Assembly (NCBI RefSeq): GCF_900129965.1
Contig: NZ_FQXM01000003.1
Coordinates: 186,001-250,000 of the forward strand
From: Clostridium grantii DSM 8605
GTDB taxonomy: Bacteria; Bacillota; Clostridia; Clostridiales; Clostridiaceae
DNA length: 64,000 bases
Direction of reading: 5' to 3'
A program made the translations under genes and the position numbers. The notes under the pieces are model-generated. The model was not told the origin of the DNA and did not search any database. It saw only the letters and a program-made list of their open reading frames with translations. Position 1 is the first letter of the stretch. Each line of letters starts with the position of its first letter. Below, piece by piece: positions 9,569 through 18,367 of this stretch.

Positions 9569-9597
9569 ATTATAATACTTTTATGTACATTTTACAA
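9569..9597 (-). promoter_or_regulatory. SigA-type promoter of the surface protein gene
   Basis: Minus strand TTGTAA (9597-9592), 17-base spacer, TATAAT (9574-9569). This predicts a start of transcription near 9562, about 250 nt before the ATG. Confidence 0.6.
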
Positions 9598-9729
9598 CCC
9601 TTTTATATTAAATATATCTATTTAATATAAATTCTTCTTTCATAATCAATATATATATTTATTGTTGCTTTTTTCTTATACACCTAGTTATATTCTATAA
9701 AAACAAAAAAATTCCTTTTTTTATTTTAA

Positions 9730-12078
9730 TTATTTTGCATTAAATGGTTTTATATAGGAGATATATCTAGTTATATCTTTTTTTATATTATATAACATTT
9801 CCATATAAAGCTGACTTCCTTGCAATTTGTACATTTGCACAGGGTCTTTTTGTAGCATGGATTGATATCCAATATATTGTTTCAAATCATCCATTTCTTC
9901 CATATGATCTATCCATCTATTGTCAACAAATTTTAATGTGAAATTCTTTTCAATGGCAATCCATTGTTCTCCAAAAGCTTCTTCTTTTTCCTTATAAATC
10001 TTTGTAGCTATATCATATAATTTTTCTTTTATTTCTGATTTTCTCAATTTCATAAATTCATCTTTAGTAAATTCTTTTATATCTCCAAAAAAATCTTTGA
10101 AAAATTTAACACAATCTTCAACTTCTGTTTCTATATAGTCTTCACTTACAATTCTTTGTTCTACTTCTGTATCAATTATTTCTTCAAACATGGATAAAGT
10201 ATGATCTTTTAATGAATCGCTATCTACTACTACATTTCTTTGCTCATAAATTACTTTTCGTTGTTCATTTATTACATCATCATACTTAATTAAATTTTTT
10301 CTTTGAAAAAAGTGTTCTCCTTCTACATTTCTTTGAGCATCTTCTACTAACTCTCTTACTTTTTTATGATCTAAGGCTTCTTCTTCTAAAAGTTTTAATT
10401 TTTTATCAAGAGCTTCTGCTCTTTCTCCTACAAATCTGGTTATTATCTCATCTTCCAGAGAAACATAGAATACAGATTCTCCCACATCTCCTTGACGACC
10501 CGAGCGACCTCTTAATTGATTATCTATTCTTCTAGAGGCATGTCTTTCTGTTCCTATAATTTTAAGGCCCCCAAGTTTTAAAGCTTCTTCTCCTAATTTT
10601 ATATCAGTCCCTCTACCCGCCATATTAGTAGCAATAGTTATCATACCTACTTCCCCTGCTTGTGCAACTATTTCAGCTTCTTTTTTATGGTATTTAGCAT
10701 TCAATACTTGATGAGTTATTCTTTTCCTTTTAAGCATAGTAGATAGCAATTCTGATTTTTCTATAGATACTGTTCCTACCAATAAAGGTTGTCCAGTTTT
10801 ATGAGTTTCAATGATGTCTTGAACTATTGCTTTAAATTTTCCAAGCTCTGTTTTATAAATCAAGTCTTCTCTATCAACTCTAGCTATAGGTTTATTTGTG
10901 GGAATAACTACTACATCTGTGTTATAAATTTCTTTAAGTTCTTTTTCTTCTGTAACAGCTGTTCCTGTCATACCTGAAAGTTTTTTGTATAATCTAAAGA
11001 AATTTTGATAAGTAATAGTTGCCATAGTAGTGTTTTCATCTTGGATTTTCACTCCTTCTTTTGCTTCTATTGCTTGATGTAATCCATGACTAAAACGTCT
11101 ACCTTCCATAGCTCTTCCTGTATATGTGTCAACTATCATAACCTCATCATTTACTATCATATAATCAACGGTATTTTTCATAACATAATTAGCCGCTAAA
11201 GCTTGAAAGGTGTGATGTTGAATTGTTAGATTTTCAAGATTGGCATAATTTTCTACATTATAAAACTTCTCAGCTTTTTCTATACCTTCTTCAGTAAATA
11301 AAACTGATTTAGTTTTTTCTTCAATAGAAAAGTCCACATCTTTTACTAGGGATTTTGCAAACAAATCCGCAACTTTATAAATTTCTTTAGATTTCGATCC
11401 TTCTCCTGATATTATTAAAGGAGTTCTCGCTTCATCTATAAAAATAGAATCTACTTCATCTACTATAGTGAAATTTAAAGGTCTAAGTACTTTTTGCGCT
11501 CTATTTCCCACTAAATGATCTTTTAGATAATCAAAGCCAATCTCACTGTTTGTCCCATAGGTAATATCACAATAATATTGAGCACTTCTTAATTCTGGAG
11601 CTTGATCATGAATAACAACTCCTGTAGTAAGTCCTAAAAACTCATAAATTGCTCCCATCTGGTTTTTATCTCTTTGTGCCAAATAGTCATTAACTGTAAT
11701 TATATGTACACCTTTTCCAGTTAAAGCATTAAGATATGCTGGAAGTGTGGCAACTAAGGTTTTACCTTCTCCAGTTTTCATTTCTGCTATTCTGCCTTGG
11801 TGTAATACTATACCTCCAATTAATTGAACTTGGTAATGTTTTAAACCTAACACTCTATAAGATGCTTCTCTAGCCACTGCAAAAGCTTCTACTAATATAT
11901 CATCCAAAGTTTTCCCATTTTTAAGGTTTTCTTTAAATTCTAGAGTTTTATTCTTCAATTCTTCATCACTTAATAATTGCATTTCAGTGTCTAAGGCTTC
12001 TATTTTTTCTGCTGTAGCTATAAGTTTTTTTATTTCTTTTTTGCTGTAGTCTTTTAGTACCTTATCTAAAATTTTCAT
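9730..12078 (-). CDS. secA2: Accessory preprotein translocase ATPase SecA2
   Basis: 782 aa. SecA-family motor that drives preproteins through SecYEG using ATP. Visible motifs: Walker A KTGEGKT (about residue 102), the PPXD region, Walker B DEVD (about 207), MAGRGTDIKLG, and IGTERHASRRIDNQLRGRSG. The sequence ends in ITRYISYIKPFNAK without the Cys-rich SEC-C tail of housekeeping SecA. The length matches the shorter SecA2 proteins of clostridia (about 780 aa) rather than SecA1 (about 840 aa). The neighbouring SLAP-domain gene is 21 bp upstream on the same strand, and CW-repeat surface proteins flank the pair, which also supports the accessory role. Some doubt remains because the window does not show the main secA. 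Confidence 0.88.
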   Translation of the reverse strand: MKILDKVLKDYSKKEIKKLIATAEKIEALDTEMQLLSDEELKNKTLEFKENLKNGKTLDDILVEAFAVAREASYRVLGLKHYQVQLIGGIVLHQGRIAEMKTGEGKTLVATLPAYLNALTGKGVHIITVNDYLAQRDKNQMGAIYEFLGLTTGVVIHDQAPELRSAQYYCDITYGTNSEIGFDYLKDHLVGNRAQKVLRPLNFTIVDEVDSIFIDEARTPLIISGEGSKSKEIYKVADLFAKSLVKDVDFSIEEKTKSVLFTEEGIEKAEKFYNVENYANLENLTIQHHTFQALAANYVMKNTVDYMIVNDEVMIVDTYTGRAMEGRRFSHGLHQAIEAKEGVKIQDENTTMATITYQNFFRLYKKLSGMTGTAVTEEKELKEIYNTDVVVIPTNKPIARVDREDLIYKTELGKFKAIVQDIIETHKTGQPLLVGTVSIEKSELLSTMLKRKRITHQVLNAKYHKKEAEIVAQAGEVGMITIATNMAGRGTDIKLGEEALKLGGLKIIGTERHASRRIDNQLRGRSGRQGDVGESVFYVSLEDEIITRFVGERAEALDKKLKLLEEEALDHKKVRELVEDAQRNVEGEHFFQRKNLIKYDDVINEQRKVIYEQRNVVVDSDSLKDHTLSMFEEIIDTEVEQRIVSEDYIETEVEDCVKFFKDFFGDIKEFTKDEFMKLRKSEIKEKLYDIATKIYKEKEEAFGEQWIAIEKNFTLKFVDNRWIDHMEEMDDLKQYIGYQSMLQKDPVQMYKLQGSQLYMEMLYNIKKDITRYISYIKPFNAK

Positions 12079-12099
12079 ACTTTCTCCTCACTATTATAA

Positions 12100-12894
12100 T
12101 TATGCGAAAGTTAATTTACATTCTTCTGGATCAAAATTTTCTTCAATCACATCTTCTTTTTCGATGATAACTTTTATAACTGCTGTGGAATTACCTTTTA
12201 TCAAAGGTAGGCTTTCTATTTTCTTAGATGCTTGTATTTCATCATTTTTATTTTTATAAATTAAATTCATATCAGTTAGCTGCACATCTTTTTCAGTTCC
12301 ATTTGATAATATCAACAAAGAATATTTGTTGCCTTCTTCATCAATGCTGCTTTTGTATGGATTAACCTTAAAACTATCATTCATTACTGGAGCCATATTT
12401 TCAATATATTTTTCAATTATCCTTCTATCATATAAAGATATTTTTTCATCAATATAATCCAAAAATGTTTTATTAGACACTTTTGCGGCTATTTTATCAG
12501 ATTGTATCTGTAACGTACAATCTTCATCTATAGTTTTATAATGTACCAAACTATTCTTGCTAAAAAATATGCTATAAGGTCTAATGTTCATAGTAGGTAT
12601 TTCTCCAACTTCTACTAACTTTAAATATTCTGATACCACTACTTCTTTATCTTTATTTACAATAATCAAAGGTAAATAATCAAAATTCACATTTTGCTTT
12701 GTTGAATTTATTATAAACACTTTTACTTCTATGTTTTCTTCTGATTCATATATGTATATAGTTTTAAAAGAAACTGAGCTTTCCTCTATATCTGAAATAG
12801 AATTCAAATCTTCTTTATCAATTTCTTTTTCTAAATTAGAAATTCTATTTTCATCTTTTGGAGCATAAGATATTTCAAATTCATTACTTAACAT
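12100..12894 (-). CDS. SLAP-domain protein, accessory Sec partner
   Basis: 264 aa, no signal peptide or membrane segment, acidic. Two similar halves (about residues 40-135 and 155-262) show the SLAP-type beta pattern: IEVKVFIINSTKQNVNFDYL ... EVGEIPTMNIRPYS and NKYSLLILSNGTEKDVQLTD ... LPLIKGNSTAVIKV. SLAP-domain proteins (SlaP in Bacillus anthracis) work with SecA2 to export S-layer proteins. The gene ends 21 bp before secA2 and is probably co-transcribed with it. Assignment rests on this context and motif pattern, not on a search. Good SD (AAGGAAGG) before the ATG. Confidence 0.7.
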   Translation of the reverse strand: MLSNEFEISYAPKDENRISNLEKEIDKEDLNSISDIEESSVSFKTIYIYESEENIEVKVFIINSTKQNVNFDYLPLIIVNKDKEVVVSEYLKLVEVGEIPTMNIRPYSIFFSKNSLVHYKTIDEDCTLQIQSDKIAAKVSNKTFLDYIDEKISLYDRRIIEKYIENMAPVMNDSFKVNPYKSSIDEEGNKYSLLILSNGTEKDVQLTDMNLIYKNKNDEIQASKKIESLPLIKGNSTAVIKVIIEKEDVIEENFDPEECKLTFA

Positions 12895-13010
12895 CCGTCT
12901 TCCTTCCTTTCTTTATTTGTTTCATATAAATAATATTACACAAATGCATTATAACATATTTTTTTGTATATTAAAAACTAAAAAACTTTTCCGGAAATCA
13001 AAACAATAAA

Positions 13011-13042
13011 AAGTACTTATCATTTTTAGATGATAAGCACTT
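13011..13042 (-). terminator. Terminator after the glycan operon
   Basis: 13-bp stem (AAGTGCTTATCAT / ATGATAAGTACTT, one G-U pair) followed on the minus strand by TTTTATTGTTTTG. It separates the repeat-stub gene from the SLAP-secA2 pair. Confidence 0.8.
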
Positions 13043-13048
13043 AATTGT

Positions 13049-13618
13049 TTAATTTATGGATATAACCTGGAACACTTTTGTTGTTGAACTAGTATTGGTT
13101 GTTGTAGTATTAGTTGTACTACTGGCTGTATTACTTGTTGTAGCTGCTTTACCATCCCACGCTCCAGTGGAACCAACATAGTAATTATCTGGAGTCTTAG
13201 TATTGACTGCCATATCACCACTTGCATTTAAATAATAATATTTCCCACCATAAAGAATCCACTTACTAGCAGCCATAGCTCCATTTGAATATAAGTAATA
13301 CCACTTATTACCCAAATAAACCCACCCTGTTTTCATAGCTCCAGTAGAACCTAAGTAATACCAAGTTTTAGATGTTGAATCCTGTACCCATGAATTAGTC
13401 TTCATAACTCCGTTAGACCCCATGTAATACCAGAGTTTTGAGGAACCTTGTACCCATGAATTAGTTTTCATTTTCCCATTCACATAATAATACCAATTAC
13501 TCCCACTAGCTTTCCACCCATTTGTTCCTGCTGCTTGTACTAAATTTGGCGAAGAAACAAGACTAATACAAAGTATTAGTATAATAATAAGCATAGATTT
13601 TAATTTTCTGTTAAACAA
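13049..13618 (-). CDS. Short cell-wall-binding-repeat protein (no catalytic domain)
   Basis: About 189 aa. Signal peptide (MLIIILILCISLVSS...VQA), then about six choline-binding-type repeats (residues 30-140), the cap TPDNYYVGSTGAWDGK, and a Ser/Thr/Asn-rich tail that ends abruptly (TTKVFQVISIN). There is no enzymatic module, so it is either a naturally short wall-coating or glycosylated stub or the truncated anchor of a longer protein. The start is set at TTG 13618 because AAAGGTGG is well spaced for it; the GTG at 13630 overlaps that SD. It is the third gene of an operon with the two glycosyl-transfer genes (34-bp gap), which hints it could be a glycosylation target. Confidence 0.8.
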   Translation of the reverse strand: MFNRKLKSMLIIILILCISLVSSPNLVQAAGTNGWKASGSNWYYYVNGKMKTNSWVQGSSKLWYYMGSNGVMKTNSWVQDSTSKTWYYLGSTGAMKTGWVYLGNKWYYLYSNGAMAASKWILYGGKYYYLNASGDMAVNTKTPDNYYVGSTGAWDGKAATTSNTASSTTNTTTTNTSSTTKVFQVISIN

Positions 13619-13652
13619 AGTATCCACCACCTTTAATATTATTTTATTGCAT

Positions 13653-14507
13653 CTATTTTTTCAAATATCCAACTTTAAACCCTAGATATCTTGTAAATAA
13701 ATCTACACCTAAGTATACAATCTCTATAATTTTAAATTTTTTCAATAAATTCCTCAACAAATAAATCAATAATTTTTTACCTTCTGAAGCTGAATCATAT
13801 GCTTTGATCTTCGTTTCATATTTTTTCTCGAACTCACCTATAAGCTTATATCTATTAAATGCAGCTTTGATTTTAAAATCATGACTATGATATATAATGC
13901 TTTGCGAATTATATAGTATACTTTTACCACTATCTACTACATTAATAGCATAAATAACATCTTCATTTGTACCAAGATCAAAATTATAGCCACCCAATTC
14001 TAAAAAATCTTTTCTTAGGGTAGCTGATGAAGAATCTGAATAAAAAATTGTTTTTCTTCCCCATTTTCCTTTGGTATCTTTATTAGCTATCCTATTATAA
14101 TCTGGATAATTGAAGTTTCTAATTAACTTTTCAGTTTCAGAAGCTTCTGGATAAGCTATTTGTCTAGAATATGTTGCAATTATATTATTTTCTTCAATAA
14201 GAGGTTTAACTAAATTATTTAACCAATTTACATTTTCCGGCATAATATCTTGAGTAATAAAAACTAAAATATTACCAGTAGCTTTTAAAGCTGCTTCATG
14301 TCTTGTTAGTCCATGTTGGAAATTATCAACTTCATAGACTATATCGCATAATTCTTTGCATATATTTAAGCTATTATCCTTGGATTTGCTTACTGCAGCT
14401 ATAATTTCTATTGGAATGTCTATATGTTGCAATTTAATTTCCGAAATAAGTTTATTTAAATATTTTTCGCCATTATAAACAGGCATTATTATTGATATTT
14501 TATACAT
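13653..14507 (-). CDS. Family 2 glycosyltransferase (rhamnosyltransferase-like)
   Basis: 284 aa, cytoplasmic GT-A fold. N-terminus MYKISIIMPVYNGEKYLNKL is the nucleotide-sugar-binding start. HGLTRHEA, FITQDIMPEN (DXD-like region) and YSRQIAYPEASETEK followed by NFNYPDYNR match the pattern of clostridial and streptococcal rhamnosyltransferases. Rhamnose specificity is inferred from motifs only. It starts 14 bp after the phosphoglycosyl transferase gene. Both probably build the glycan, or the protein-linked sugar chain, made by this operon. SD AAAGGACGG precedes the ATG. Confidence 0.85.
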   Translation of the reverse strand: MYKISIIMPVYNGEKYLNKLISEIKLQHIDIPIEIIAAVSKSKDNSLNICKELCDIVYEVDNFQHGLTRHEAALKATGNILVFITQDIMPENVNWLNNLVKPLIEENNIIATYSRQIAYPEASETEKLIRNFNYPDYNRIANKDTKGKWGRKTIFYSDSSSATLRKDFLELGGYNFDLGTNEDVIYAINVVDSGKSILYNSQSIIYHSHDFKIKAAFNRYKLIGEFEKKYETKIKAYDSASEGKKLLIYLLRNLLKKFKIIEIVYLGVDLFTRYLGFKVGYLKK

Positions 14508-14521
14508 TATGCCGTCCTTTC

Positions 14522-15190
14522 TTATTTAGCCCCTTCTTTACTTATTACAGTAGTAACAGTTTTTAGAATAATAATAACATCTCCAATAATAGTTCTATTG
14601 TCGATGTAATCCATATCCATTTTTACTCTTTCCTCGTAGGTTGTATCACTTCTACCACTTACTTGCCATAAGCCGGTCAAGCCTGGTTTTACACTTAAAA
14701 ATTTTGCCGCAAATTCACCGTATTTTTCTAGTTCAATCTCAATTATTGGTCTTGGACCAACTAAAGTCAATTCTCCCTTTAATACATTCAAAAACTGCGG
14801 TAGTTCATCTAAACTTGTTTTCCTTAATTTTTTACCTAGTTTTGTAATTCTAGGATCATTTTCCAATTTAAAGTTCTCTTGAAACTCTTTTTTTTGTTCA
14901 GGTGATAAACTTTCCAACATTTTTTCTGCATCACAAAACATAGAACGAAATTTGTAAATTTTTATATACTTTCCATTCATACCTAATCTTTTATGTGAAA
15001 AAATCGCTGGTCCTTTATCTTCTAATTTTATTGCTATTGCAATAATAATAAATATAGGCGAAAATAATATCAACCCTGCAATTGACCCTAAAATATCAAT
15101 AGTTCTTTTTAAGAATAAATATACTATGTTCTTTTTTAATACTTGACTATCACTATTAAATTTAAAAGTTAAATTATTTACTTCATTCAT
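14522..15190 (-). CDS. Undecaprenyl-phosphate sugar phosphotransferase (bacterial sugar transferase)
   Basis: 222 aa. One membrane segment near residues 25-52 (LFLKRTIDILGSIAGLILFS) is followed by the catalytic domain with KRLGMNGKYIKIYKFRSM, the Asp-Glu/Pro-rich core DPRITKLGKKLRKTSLDELP, and LVGPRPI and KPGLTGLWQVSGR. This is the monotopic phosphoglycosyl transferase family (WbaP C-terminal half, CpsE, PglC). It starts a glycan by moving sugar-1-phosphate onto undecaprenyl phosphate at the inner face of the membrane. The sugar is not known. First gene of a three-gene operon; SD GGGGGT before the ATG. Confidence 0.9.
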   Translation of the reverse strand: MNEVNNLTFKFNSDSQVLKKNIVYLFLKRTIDILGSIAGLILFSPIFIIIAIAIKLEDKGPAIFSHKRLGMNGKYIKIYKFRSMFCDAEKMLESLSPEQKKEFQENFKLENDPRITKLGKKLRKTSLDELPQFLNVLKGELTLVGPRPIIEIELEKYGEFAAKFLSVKPGLTGLWQVSGRSDTTYEERVKMDMDYIDNRTIIGDVIIILKTVTTVISKEGAK

Positions 15191-15523
15191 TTTAATACCC
15201 CCAATTAATTGAATCTTTGTAGCTACCCATTATATTACTTTACTAAATTCATCTTAAGATACCCATCTCTTAGATGTGTTAAAATCACTATGTGATTATA
15301 ACATACTTTAGTTTTATTTAAAATTTAATTTTATATGAATTTATTATTATATTTATATATATCTTTTATGTCTATATCTAAATAAGTTTATAAATCTTAT
15401 CTCCTATTATACATTATTTTATATTTTTATCATATAGCAAATGCTCCTATGTTATAAATTATTCATAATTGGCCTGAAAAAAATACATTTTAAACCTTTT
15501 TATGATTTTTTTATTAAATAAAT
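15191..15523. other. Intergenic region with short palindromes
   Basis: AT-rich gap between the glycan operon start and the lysC terminator. A perfect inverted repeat AATCACTATGTGATT lies at 15283-15297 and the palindrome ATCTTAAGAT at 15251-15260, both upstream of the sugar-phosphate transferase start. They may be operator half-sites, but no regulator can be named. No small ORF seen. Confidence 0.4.
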
Positions 15524-15553
15524 AAAGGGATAATATATTTAAATTATCCCTTT
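15524..15553 (-). terminator. Terminator after aspartate kinase
   Basis: Stem AAAGGGATAAT / ATTATCCCTTT (15524-15534 and 15543-15553), 21 bp past the lysC stop, with a T-rich minus-strand continuation. Confidence 0.65.
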
Positions 15554-15574
15554 ACACTATATATATATTGTTTT

Positions 15575-16897
15575 TTATTCAAACTCCCTATAAATAGCTC
15601 TTATAGCTTTCTCAAACTCATGATTCTCAACACCAACTATAATATTCATTTCACTAGATCCTTGATCTATCATTCTAATGTTAACACTTTCTTTAGCAAG
15701 TGCACCAAAAATCCTTGCAGCCACACCAACTGTTTGAGCCATTCCTCTACCAACTGTTGCGATTAATGCCATATTAGGAATAGCTTGAAGAGAATCTGGA
15801 TTACAAGTCCTTTTAATTTCTTTTATAATTTTATCTAATTTACCTTTTATTTGAACATCGTCTACAATAACAGACATAGTATCAATACCAGAAGGAGTAT
15901 TTTCATAAGAAACTCCATGGCTTTCTAAAACAGATAAAACTCTTCTTCCAAAACCTATTTCGCTATTCATGAGAGTTTTTTCAATAGCAAGTACTGTAAA
16001 GTTCTTTCTACCTGCTATACCTGTAATAGCTCCTATAGAATCACTTTTATTTTCACCAACTATCAATGTACCATCGTCTTCTGGTTTATTAGTATTTCTA
16101 ATATTGATAGGTATTCCATCTTCTAATACTGGGAATACTGCATCTTCATGAAGTACGCTAGCTCCCATATAAGATAACTCTCTTAGTTCTTTATAAGTGA
16201 TTTTAGCAATTGGTTTAGGATTCTCTACTATTCTAGGATCTGTCATAAGAAATCCTGAAACATCAGTCCAGTTTTCATATAAATCTGCTTTTACCCCATG
16301 TGCAATAATTGAACCTGATACATCAGAACCACTTCTTGTGAAAGTTTTAATCTCATCATCTGGCATTGCGCCGTAGAAACCAGGGATAACTACACCTTTT
16401 TCTCTACTCTCTTTTACAAGCACTTGATATATAGCTTTATCTGTAGTTTCTGAATCATAATAGCCTGATTCATCAAATTTTATTAACTCACAAGCATCTA
16501 CAAAATCAAAACCAAGAAAATCTGCAAGTATTAATCCATTCAAATATTCCCCTCTACTAGCAGTATAATCTGCGCTAGCACCATTAGTAATATTTTCTTT
16601 TACTTCTTTTAAGTATTTTTCTATATCTAGTTCTAACTCTAAATCTTTAACTATTCCCAAATATCTTTCTTCAATTAATCTATAAACATCATTGAAGGGA
16701 ATTTTTTGCTGCACGTGAGCATGACAAAGATAAAACAAATCTGTTATTTTATAATCCTCACTACATCTTTTCCCCGGCGCAGATGGTACAACATACTTTC
16801 TACTTTTGTCCTCAAGTACAATATTTTTAACTTTATTAAATTGTTCTGCATTAGCTAAAGAACTTCCCCCGAATTTTGCCACTACTAGTTTTTCCAA
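15575..16897 (-). CDS. lysC: Aspartate kinase
   Basis: 440 aa. Phosphorylates L-aspartate, the first step to lysine, diaminopimelate, threonine and methionine. N-terminus LVVAKFGGSSLANAEQFNKV has the KFGGSS nucleotide site. TRSGSDVSGSIIAHGVKADL and ENWTDVSGFLMTDPRIV are the amino-acid-kinase Asp/substrate motifs. Two C-terminal ACT domains (about residues 300-440, for example LIATVGRGMAQTVGVAARIF) give allosteric control. Start is TTG at 16897, with GGGGTG about 8 bases upstream. It lies 85 bp downstream of an aminotransferase gene and may be co-transcribed. No lysine riboswitch or T-box was seen before it. Confidence 0.93.
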   Translation of the reverse strand: MEKLVVAKFGGSSLANAEQFNKVKNIVLEDKSRKYVVPSAPGKRCSEDYKITDLFYLCHAHVQQKIPFNDVYRLIEERYLGIVKDLELELDIEKYLKEVKENITNGASADYTASRGEYLNGLILADFLGFDFVDACELIKFDESGYYDSETTDKAIYQVLVKESREKGVVIPGFYGAMPDDEIKTFTRSGSDVSGSIIAHGVKADLYENWTDVSGFLMTDPRIVENPKPIAKITYKELRELSYMGASVLHEDAVFPVLEDGIPINIRNTNKPEDDGTLIVGENKSDSIGAITGIAGRKNFTVLAIEKTLMNSEIGFGRRVLSVLESHGVSYENTPSGIDTMSVIVDDVQIKGKLDKIIKEIKRTCNPDSLQAIPNMALIATVGRGMAQTVGVAARIFGALAKESVNIRMIDQGSSEMNIIVGVENHEFEKAIRAIYREFE

Positions 16898-16932
16898 AAT
16901 TTACACCCCTTTTATTCAATTAAAATTTGAAA

Positions 16933-16972
16933 ATTGAGAATTAAGCAACCTTCTCCACTCTCCATTCTCAAT
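16933..16972. repeat. Small intergenic inverted repeat
   Basis: ATTGAGAAT (16933-16941) and ATTCTCAAT (16964-16972) flank a GA-rich loop in the gap between the aminotransferase and lysC genes. It resembles the filler hairpins scattered between clostridial genes. Function unknown. Confidence 0.4.
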
Positions 16973-16982
16973 TCTTCATTAC

Positions 16983-18185
16983 TTATACCGTTCTTCCTGG
17001 GTATTGTTTCAACCCTTCTCTGATAATGTTCATTGCTTTTTTAATATCTTCTACATTTAATACATAAGCTATTCTCACTTCATTAATTCCTGCTCCTGGA
17101 GTTGCGTAGAAACCTTCTCCTGGCGCCATCATAACTGTTTCTCCATTTATATCAAATTCACTTAATAACCAAATCACAAATTTTTCTGCATCGTCTACTG
17201 GAAGTTTAACCATAGAATAAAAAGCTCCTTCTGGTCTGCTGCAAACAACGCCTTCCATTGTACTCATTTCTGCATATAATGTATCTCTTCTTTTAGTATA
17301 TTCTTCGTTAACTTCTTTAAAATACTCATCAGGTGTTTCATATAAAGCAGCTGCACCTACTTGTTCAAGTTCTGGTACTGAGAGCCTAGATTGACATAAT
17401 TTATAGATTTGAGCTATTACATCTTTGTTTTTAGATATTATACATCCTATTCTTGCGCCACAAGCTGAATAACGCTTTGAAATACTATCTATAATAATTA
17501 AATTTTCTTCAATACCTTCCATAGTTCCAAAACTTACACATTCACTACCTTCATATACAAACTCTCTATAAACCTCATCAGCTATAATATAAATATCATT
17601 TTCTTTAGCAATATCTGATATAAGTTGAACTTCTTCCTTTGTATATACTGTTCCTGTAGGATTTCCTGGATTAGGAAGTAAAATAGCTTTTATTTTAGGA
17701 TTATTTTTAATTACTTTTTCAATTTCTTCTTTAGCTGGTAAATGAAATCCATCTTCTGCTTTAGTGGAAACAGCTACTACATCTATTTCTAAAGCCTTAA
17801 AAATAGTATTATAATTTGCATAATACGGTTCCACAACAAGCACTTGATCCCCTACATCTGCTAAAGCTAATAATGTAAGTAATAAAGCCTCACTACCCCC
17901 GCAAGTGATTAATATTTCCTCAAATGCATACTCCATACCATATCCGCTATAATAATCTTTTATAGCATTTATAAGCTCTGGCATACCATTTGATGGTACA
18001 TATTTTAATACCTCTGTTTTATAATTCCTAATTGCTTCAAAAAACAAATCTGGTGTCTTGATATCTGGTTGCCCAATATTTAAAGGATAAACCTTTTTAC
18101 CCTTGCTAATAGCCCCATTAGCATAAGGTATTAATTTTCTAACAGGTGACGTCCCCACCCCATTAATTCTATTAGAACACTTCAT
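16983..18185 (-). CDS. PLP-dependent aminotransferase (aspartate aminotransferase family, class I/II)
   Basis: 400 aa. Fold-type I aminotransferase. PLNIGQPDIKTPD near the N-terminus binds substrate. LPNPGNPTG carries the conserved Asn. IIADEVYREFVYEG has the Asp that contacts the pyridine N. DSISKRYSACGARIGCIIS holds the Schiff-base Lys and the phosphate-binding Arg region. The position directly before lysC suggests oxaloacetate/aspartate interconversion feeding the aspartate pathway, but substrate range in this family is broad. SD GGGGGT before the ATG. Confidence 0.88.
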   Translation of the reverse strand: MKCSNRINGVGTSPVRKLIPYANGAISKGKKVYPLNIGQPDIKTPDLFFEAIRNYKTEVLKYVPSNGMPELINAIKDYYSGYGMEYAFEEILITCGGSEALLLTLLALADVGDQVLVVEPYYANYNTIFKALEIDVVAVSTKAEDGFHLPAKEEIEKVIKNNPKIKAILLPNPGNPTGTVYTKEEVQLISDIAKENDIYIIADEVYREFVYEGSECVSFGTMEGIEENLIIIDSISKRYSACGARIGCIISKNKDVIAQIYKLCQSRLSVPELEQVGAAALYETPDEYFKEVNEEYTKRRDTLYAEMSTMEGVVCSRPEGAFYSMVKLPVDDAEKFVIWLLSEFDINGETVMMAPGEGFYATPGAGINEVRIAYVLNVEDIKKAMNIIREGLKQYPGRTV

Positions 18186-18301
18186 CTATAGTACCCCCTA
18201 TTTACATATTTAATAAATTATATTATTTAATGATGCTAATTACAAGGGGTTTTTCAAAAGTAAGTATAAATATTCACTGCTAACTGGATTTTATTCAAAA
18301 C

Positions 18302-18340
18302 AAAACGCTCTTTTCCTAGTAATACAGAAAAGAGCGTTTT
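18302..18340 (-). terminator. Terminator after uracil permease
   Basis: Perfect 13-bp stem AAAACGCTCTTTT / AAAAGAGCGTTTT (18302-18314 and 18328-18340), followed by TTTTGTTTTG on the minus strand, 28 bp past the permease stop. Confidence 0.85.
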
Positions 18341-18367
18341 TATTTTATTATAAAATTGTTATTTTAA

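Noticed and set aside
15283..15297. Palindrome AATCACTATGTGATT as a CRP site
   Set aside because: Resembles a half-matched CRP/FNR site but the spacing differs from the usual pattern, and no catabolite link is evident, so it is listed only as a palindrome.
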